Positions 61,201 to 64,000 of a stretch of 64,000 bases of DNA are shown one piece after another. The notes beneath the pieces are model-generated. The model ran no database searches. It was not told the origin of the DNA and saw nothing but the letters and a program-made list of their open reading frames with translations. The position numbers were made by a program, and so were the translations under genes. The stretch covers positions 2,772,695 through 2,836,694 of the forward strand of contig KL647290.1 in the NCBI GenBank assembly GCA_000727475.1, read 5' to 3'. How positions within the stretch are numbered: the stretch's first letter is position 1; every line of letters begins with the position of its first letter. Source of the DNA: Sarcocystis neurona (taxonomy: Eukaryota > Apicomplexa > Conoidasida > Eucoccidiorida > Sarcocystidae).

Positions 61201-63194
61201 CCACGGGCAGTTGCCGCAGCAACGGCAGCAACAGAATGACAGGGCACCACATGCACCAGCAGGAGCAGCAGTAGCAACAAAAAGAGAGATAACCCTGTCG
61301 CTGCAGGACTATTAACAGCAACAGGGACGGAAAACTCCGGGGCCGCAACAGTAGCGGCAGCGTCCCCAGTGGCAGCAGCACCACGAGCATCAGAGAGATA
61401 GCTTTGACCAGCCACAGCTGCAGAGCACGGAAGAACAATTCCCAACAGCAGCAGGATCGGCGAGACCCCAGGGGGAGGAAGGGGGCGAAGCGAAGGTCCG
61501 TTTCAGTGAAATATAGGCAGCAGCAGATAGAGCTTCGTCGCAGACGAGCGCCCGCCGACCGAAGAGCGAAACAATTTCCTTCTCAAAGCGGTACAAAGAG
61601 AAGGACAGCAGCAACAGCAGAAAATTGGCATGTATCATCAGCGGGTGACATAACTGCTACAGCTGCAGCAGGAGCAGCCGACGGGGAGGAGGAGGAACAG
61701 GACGCGGAGAGTGGTAGAGCAAATCAGCAGCAACACGGGAAGGTATATGCCAACAGCAACGTTGAAAGACAAATCTAGCCGCAGGAAGGTCAGTCGCGGC
61801 CACAGGAAGGCAGAGGCGCGCCGCGACGGGACGTTGCAGCAGCACAACCGAGCTCTCAGCAGCTGGGCGACTGGTCCACGCTACCGGCCGCGAGGGAAGA
61901 AGACAGCAACTGCCTGGGATCGTCAGAGAGCAAGCAAGGGAGCAACAGCAGCTCAGAAGGGAACGCAGAGGGCCGCTGGAGCAGCAGCCACAACAAAAAC
62001 GGAGCACGCTACAGAGCTGCGGCAGCTCTCTACGCCGACCAGCAGCAGCACAGAGAGCCGCGCCGCAGCAGCAAGCGGCGCCGCATAGAAGGAACGTCAC
62101 AGCAACGGCAGCGGCAGCAGCGGAGCACTGCAGCACAGAGGAACAGCAGCGGTACCGAGAAATAAGAGCTGCAGCAGAAGTCAAAACAACACGGCTGCAT
62201 GCGGGATGTGTCCAAAATGTTGGACGAAGGACAAATACACACTCTTCAGTAGGTCTACAACATACAGACGCATGCACACGTAGATTCATCCATACACACA
62301 ACACACACTTACACATCGACGTACGCCCACACAGATCTATATTTACGTACGTATATATATGTACACCTATACACAGACACATACAAACGTACATACATAC
62401 ACACACACATACGTATCGGTCCATATACCCACACACAGACAGACTTACATACATACACACATATACATATACGTATACGTATACACACACTCATTCAGAC
62501 TTACATACATACACGCACAGGTATACACACACATGCATACAAACTCACGCACATACATACATACGTACATATATACATATACGTATACGTATATACACAC
62601 ACACACATATGTAGACTTACGTACTTACAGACATACATATACGTGCACTTATACAGAGACACACACTGACTTGACACACATACACACTTATACATATACG
62701 TCAATAGACACAGATCCTCACTTACATACGTACTCACTTACGTATATATCTATACGTATACGATCGCAGATATACAGACGTACACACGTGCACCCTTCCA
62801 CAACACATACACTCATCCCTACGTACACGCATGTGACACACGCGCGTACCCCGTAACGCATCTATTCCTCCATATACATCAACAGGCGTGAACGTATGCG
62901 TGGACACGTCTACACATCCATGTGCAGACAACAAACCCATATGACGCGCGCGGATCCATACATATCGTTATAAAGTCCGTACGACGGAGATACACACACA
63001 GAGACTGGTATTTTACAGGCAGCCGCATTGAAGCGAGAAGCGGGAGAGGGCAAGCGCGAGAAACAGAGGCAGGGGGGGAGCAGGGCAGCAACTCACTTTT
63101 TCCGCTCGACTGGGCACCCAAGATCGTCACTACGTTGTAGTGGAAACCGCGGTCTGTGAGATGCTGCCTCCTCATCCAGGCGTCTATGTCAGCC
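30824..63194 (-). CDS. SEY1: SEY1/RHD3-family dynamin-like GTPase (ER membrane fusion), at least 19 exons
   Basis: The product is a membrane-anchored GTPase that tethers and fuses endoplasmic reticulum tubules. Nineteen minus-strand exons from 63194 to 31435 give about 865 residues, the usual family length; a twentieth is possible at 30919-30824. Landmarks: P-loop GAQSSGKS split across exons 1 and 2, [96 protein letters not shown], the helical middle domain, [12 protein letters not shown], and two closely spaced membrane helices ([17 protein letters not shown] and [20 protein letters not shown]). Intron phases agree at almost every junction. The first coding exon (the family's LQxID motif) is not located. 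About 91% of the locus is intron. Confidence 0.94.
30920..31434 (-). other. Possible SEY1 last intron or 3' flank
   Basis: GTACGT donor at 31434. Contains a short (TA)n tract near 31270. No coding block. Confidence 0.4.
31435..32195 (-). CDS. SEY1: SEY1 exon: C-terminal helix, membrane hairpin and tail
   Basis: After TTGTTGGCAG, a spacer of about 150 residues ends in an acidic run ([10 protein letters not shown]). A helix follows ([17 protein letters not shown]), then [20 protein letters not shown] and [20 protein letters not shown], the family's two-helix ER membrane hairpin beginning PPW...LLLVLGWNE. About 50 further residues end FLE before GTACGT, phase 0. Confidence 0.92.
32196..34499 (-). 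other. SEY1 intron
   Basis: Microsatellite-rich, with a duplicated segment (33890-33960 and 34080-34140: AACGACT...CATACAG-GAAAA). No coding block recognised. Confidence 0.7.
34500..34563 (-). CDS. SEY1: SEY1 exon: [21 protein letters not shown]
   Basis: Joins the previous exon to give [11 protein letters not shown], as in PRxWxxxxDI...F..AR..AL. Acceptor CATTTGCAG. The donor chosen (A/GTCCGT) is weak but fits the next exon's phase; the frame stays open beyond it. Confidence 0.85.
34564..36370 (-). other. SEY1 intron
   Basis: Long (TA)n and TATG tracts (34760-34810, 35140-35190, 35720-35750). A coding-looking segment at 35230-35400 was not assigned. Confidence 0.75.
36371..36416 (-). CDS. 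SEY1: SEY1 exon: [15 protein letters not shown]
   Basis: 46 bases between GTTGTAG and CAG/GTGCGT. Clear match to the F...F.YDE.G.PR.W block that precedes the membrane region. Confidence 0.88.
36417..38467 (-). other. SEY1 intron(s) with tandem repeat array
   Basis: Mostly TA/TACA tracts and the 37706-38070 array. Possibly hides one small exon, because the flanking phases do not match. Confidence 0.6.
37706..38070. repeat. Tandem array of about 90-125 bp units, four copies
   Basis: Units read GCCTATGCGTAGGCTTGTGT then AAGTGTATATCCAATCACA, followed by TA tracts and ACATACGTATATAACTATGT. Two copies (from about 37810 and 37932) are nearly identical; flanking copies are diverged. Confidence 0.85.
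38468..38525 (-). CDS. SEY1: Probable SEY1 exon: [19 protein letters not shown]
   Basis: Acceptor CGGCTTTTCAG. Either of two donors (GTCTTG at 38476 or GTAATC at 38467) leaves phase 1, which does not join the next exon directly. A small unrecognised exon may lie between them. Confidence 0.5.
38832..38896 (-). CDS. SEY1: SEY1 exon: [21 protein letters not shown]
   Basis: 65 bases between TTTTCTGCAG and TAC/GTGAGC. Matches the family's FW..I......A......F helix; phase 2 in, 0 out. Confidence 0.82.
38897..40281 (-). other. SEY1 intron
   Basis: TA tracts and a duplicated ATACCGAGG(T/C)TGA unit near 39630 and 39685. No coding block. Confidence 0.7.
40282..40333 (-). CDS. SEY1: Probable SEY1 exon: [17 protein letters not shown]
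   Basis: 52 bases between CTCATGCAG and G/GTACGC; phase 0 in, 1 out. The conserved motif content is weak. Confidence 0.6.
40334..41592 (-). other. SEY1 intron
   Basis: Contains a four-copy GCCTGTAAATAC-type unit separated by (TA)n (41410-41560). No coding block. Confidence 0.7.
41593..41660 (-). CDS. SEY1: Probable SEY1 exon: [22 protein letters not shown]
   Basis: 68 bases after ACTTGTGCAG. Phase completes the Gln codon of the previous exon. Donor CAG/GTTCGC is weak. Charged helix fitting the end of the middle domain. Confidence 0.7.
41661..44153 (-). other. SEY1 intron
   Basis: Includes diverged repeats at 41975-42165 and an unusual stretch at 42490-43700 with few microsatellites and several GCTAGC sites. 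Plus-strand open segments there (for example [18 protein letters not shown] near 43040) were not recognised. Confidence 0.6.
44154..44275 (-). CDS. SEY1: Probable SEY1 exon: middle-domain helix
   Basis: 122 bases after CTGGCGTGCAG, encoding [20 protein letters not shown] then [20 protein letters not shown], donor C/GTACGG. It resembles the family's EF..A......W.....L...L segment; phases 1 in, 1 out. Confidence 0.75.
45175..45227 (-). CDS. SEY1: Probable SEY1 exon: [17 protein letters not shown]
   Basis: 53 bases between CTGGTGCAG and TG/GTATGT. Helical sequence in the variable middle domain; phases agree on both sides. Confidence 0.68.
46379..46433 (-). CDS. SEY1: Probable SEY1 exon: [18 protein letters not shown]
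   Basis: 55 bases between CTGCAG and CTG/GTGAGA. Phase completes the TCx codon of the previous exon. Sequence fits the variable middle domain; support is mainly splice sites and phase. Confidence 0.65.
47408..47494 (-). CDS. SEY1: SEY1 exon: [20 protein letters not shown]
   Basis: Acceptor CTGCCGCAG, donor TC/GTGAGG. Matches the L.PLFD.QL..LR..AL..F helix of the family. 87 bases, phase-consistent with both neighbours. Confidence 0.88.
48937..49009 (-). CDS. SEY1: SEY1 exon: [22 protein letters not shown]
   Basis: Acceptor GTTCTGCAG, donor GG/GTGAGT. Matches FDxxASRYxxxVYxxKRxELL. Phase 2 in and 2 out. Confidence 0.92.
49010..51897 (-). other. SEY1 intron with repeated donor-like unit
   Basis: Holds CAG-rich DNA (49020-49300), a GTGTCA/(TA)n array (49940-50510) and the 51506-51913 repeat. 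Confidence 0.75.
49940..50510. repeat. Array of GTGTCA-containing units separated by TA tracts
   Basis: At least seven units carry ACGTGTCA(A/G)TGCA-type cores (for example near 50155, 50185, 50300, 50362 and 50425) separated by (TA)n. Confidence 0.75.
51506..51913. repeat. Four-copy repeat overlapping a SEY1 exon end
   Basis: Copies near 51506, 51639, 51739 and 51866 share GACTGTGTCTAC-GCTGTTG and end CCTTA-TCA-TGCCGCA. The last copy contains the 3' end and donor of exon 51898-52099. Confidence 0.8.
51898..52099 (-). CDS. SEY1: SEY1 exon: [18 protein letters not shown]...RCQEI
   Basis: Acceptor TTGTTCTTCCAG. It encodes [20 protein letters not shown] and [12 protein letters not shown], directly continuing IW|E of the preceding exon as in other family members (xxIxxNKDLDLPxQxxxLAxxRCDEI). 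An Ala/Gln spacer follows. Ends A/GTAAGT, phase 1. The donor lies in a sequence that recurs nearby in the intron. Confidence 0.94.
52100..54160 (-). other. SEY1 intron with tandem repeats
   Basis: CAG-rich at 52190-52530, tandem repeats at 52765-53180, and unrecognised open segments at 53300-53850. Confidence 0.75.
52765..53180. repeat. Four-copy repeat with CAGGTAACTTC and ACAGAATTGCT
   Basis: Copies begin near 52765, 52945, 53085 and 53160 and are separated by TA tracts. The last is diverged. Confidence 0.8.
54161..54242 (-). CDS. SEY1: SEY1 exon: [16 protein letters not shown]
   Basis: Between GCTGCAG and TGG/GTAGGT. The motif [18 protein letters not shown] is a near-perfect copy of the family's [19 protein letters not shown] block. 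Phase 1 completes GAG from the previous exon. Confidence 0.94.
54243..56015 (-). other. SEY1 intron with a long CTG/CAG tract
   Basis: A near-continuous CTG-type tract at 55080-55470 and another at 55690-55990, plus TA tracts near 54450 and 54770. Confidence 0.75.
55080..55470. repeat. CTG/CAG triplet array with 15-18 bp higher-order units
   Basis: Repeats such as TTGCTGCTGCCGCTGTTGCGG and CTCCTGTTGCTGTCGCTG recur in order. It lies in an intron of the minus-strand SEY1 gene. Confidence 0.9.
56016..56134 (-). CDS. SEY1: SEY1 exon: PAGLE...[12 protein letters not shown]
   Basis: Starts after CTGCTGCAG with [20 protein letters not shown], then [19 protein letters not shown] and GA before GTAAGT. 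It matches KPEGLE...FDFEFVALPHK...F..DV..LR of SEY1 proteins. Confidence 0.92.
56135..57098 (-). other. SEY1 intron
   Basis: (TA)n tracts at 56360-56400, 56640-56710 and 56800-56825. No coding block. Confidence 0.75.
57099..57160 (-). CDS. SEY1: SEY1 exon: [15 protein letters not shown]
   Basis: 62 bases between CTGCTGCAG and AAG/GTAAGC. It encodes [20 protein letters not shown], matching the family's L..DL.KIW..I.KP segment; phase 2 in, 0 out. Confidence 0.9.
57161..60363 (-). other. Large SEY1 intron
   Basis: CAG-rich ends, repeat array at 57638-57840, diverged repeats at 58080-58520, and pyrimidine-rich DNA with GAGGACGTCCGCCTCC units near 60170-60220. A minus segment [15 protein letters not shown] near 59000 is an alternative but weaker candidate for the exon placed at 60364-60410. 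Confidence 0.65.
57638..57840. repeat. Three-copy repeat with GTGTTTCCATGTGGATACAG
   Basis: Copies near 57640, 57718 and 57783 also share AGATACAGATGTGTGTTTG, separated by TATA/TACG tracts. Confidence 0.85.
60364..60410 (-). CDS. SEY1: Probable SEY1 exon: beta strand before the G4 position
   Basis: Encodes [15 protein letters not shown], placed where the family has TLLFVIRDHxxxTP. Phases match both neighbours (AA/G and G/AG) and the donor is GTACGC. The acceptor is poor, and the RD dipeptide of the G4 motif is not visible, so the exon may be misplaced. Confidence 0.45.
60612..61071 (-). CDS. SEY1: SEY1 exon: GTPase core, end of P-loop, switch I and switch II
   Basis: After CTCTCCAG the exon completes Ser of GKS and continues [15 protein letters not shown], then [13 protein letters not shown] spacer of about 50 residues (Ala/Ser/Arg-rich) precedes [17 protein letters not shown] and [19 protein letters not shown]. 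It ends LELFAQEK plus two bases at AA/GTACGT. Length 460 fits the phases. The spacer contains a TTTTTCTGCAG that could act as an alternative acceptor. Confidence 0.93.
61072..63096 (-). other. First mapped SEY1 intron
   Basis: GTGAGT donor and CTCTCCAG acceptor. CAG-rich (61130-62160), then CATA/CACA microsatellites (62270-62720). It splits the P-loop codons. Confidence 0.8.
63097..63194 (-). CDS. SEY1: SEY1 exon: N-terminal GTPase segment with most of the P-loop
   Basis: Follows the pyrimidine-rich acceptor CTGTCTGCGTCCGCAG. It encodes [16 protein letters not shown] and [16 protein letters not shown], then A before GTGAGT. Family counterpart: GFNYHVVSVFGSQSSGKS. The frame stays open upstream to 63538, including an ATG at about 63535, so the gene could start there; the family's preceding LQxID motif is not seen, which argues for another upstream exon. 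Confidence 0.88.
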
Positions 63195-64000
63195 CTGCGG
63201 ACGCAGACAGCCAGGGAGGCAAATCGTGTGCGGCGGCGCTGCTGCTGCTCTGCTGTTGCTGCGGCTGGCTGAACAGTTTCGACGCGCGAAGAAGAAAAAG
63301 CAGCAGCAGCCGCAGGAGCAGCAGAGACAGAGGGTCGCGAACGACCCTCACACGGAGACGCCGTGCCACAGAGAGGACCCAACAGCAGAGGGACAGACAC
63401 ACACACGTGTGGCCTTCGGCCAGTTGACAGGCAGAGAGACAAAAACAGCAGACGCAGCGCGACTGAGAAAAAGTGCTGCAAAAAGTGTGCAGCACGACGT
63501 GCTCCCGTTGGGGTGTACATACACAGACTCACCATCACGCACGTAGTAGACGTGGACGTCTGTTGGAGGAGGAGTCACACATTCACACACACATATATAT
63601 ACATGGATACACACATACAGGTACACATGTACGCGAAGATGCGGGCTCATATGAGTACACGTATATACACACATTTGTACGCTTAGACAGCCACCACGTC
63701 CATGTACGGGATTCGCAGCAAAGGCGAGCCGCGCAGTGTTCTTCGGAGTCGAGCAGTCGTCCGTCTCAGTCGACACTCCACCACGCCTCACAACCGAAGC
63801 GAGTTCCTGCGTCTTTCTCCATACATACTTTCACATACACGTCTATCTACATAGGTGCCATAAGCCGCTATCTGTATGTGGACGGCGACGTCTGTATATA
63901 TACCGGCCTCTACGACATACATATGTGTACATACGTTTACGTAAATGTGTGTGTCTGCGTGTATCCCTTTATACACACGAACAGCGCGAAAGAGAAAAAG
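63195..64000. other. 5' flank or unmapped first exon(s) of SEY1
   Basis: Contains a CAG-rich part (63230-63340), an open minus frame to 63538 and a possible 27-base exon near 63541-63567 (acceptor CCTCCAACAG, donor GTGAGT) whose phase does not fit. Microsatellites follow. No promoter element could be supported. Confidence 0.4.

Noticed and set aside
1..64000. CRISPR arrays, tRNA or rRNA genes, insertion sequences
   Set aside because: Repeats are simple-sequence or degenerate tandem units without regular unique spacers. I saw no cloverleaf, rRNA-like or transposase sequence, though short RNA genes could be missed by eye.

Overview
The window looks like nuclear DNA of a coccidian apicomplexan and most resembles Eimeria. 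The species is not determined. Three things point there: CAG/CTG triplet tracts translated as long Ala, Gln and Ser runs inside genes, dense (TA)n, TATG and CACA microsatellites, and small exons separated by kilobase introns. There is one assembly gap (10766-11476). I saw no rRNA, tRNA, CRISPR array, IS element or bacterial operon structure. The unstranded triplet tracts lack stop codons in most frames, so open frame length means little here. Gene calls rest on conserved protein blocks, GT-AG sites and matching intron phases.

Two genes can be assembled, both on the minus strand. Gene 1 (from at least 15715, perhaps 17293, down to base 1 and off the left edge) encodes an NAD+-dependent DNA ligase of the bacterial LigA type. 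Five exons are in phase. They carry the NMN-binding domain Ia, the adenylation domain with the KxDG lysine, the OB fold, the four-cysteine zinc finger and the start of the helix-hairpin-helix region; the rest lies outside the window. The last visible exon is open for 5784 bases, with conserved ligase blocks separated by very long Gln, Ala and Ser/Asn insertions.

Gene 2 (about 63194 down to 31435, possibly 30824) encodes a SEY1/RHD3/atlastin-type dynamin-like GTPase that fuses ER membranes. Nineteen short exons give about 865 residues spread over 32 kb, so about 91% of the locus is intron. Those introns hold most of the window's microsatellites and several families of decayed tandem repeats. 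One of these contains copies of a splice-donor region.

Between the genes (about 17.3-30.8 kb) I could not assemble a gene. It holds CTG-rich DNA (17.3-19.7 kb), a comparatively non-repetitive stretch (20.4-25 kb), and a few coding-looking segments on either strand (19.5-19.9, 22.15-22.4, 27.2-27.6 and 29.1-29.25 kb). These are listed with low confidence. The two genes have no evident joint function: one seals DNA, perhaps in an organelle, and the other shapes the ER.
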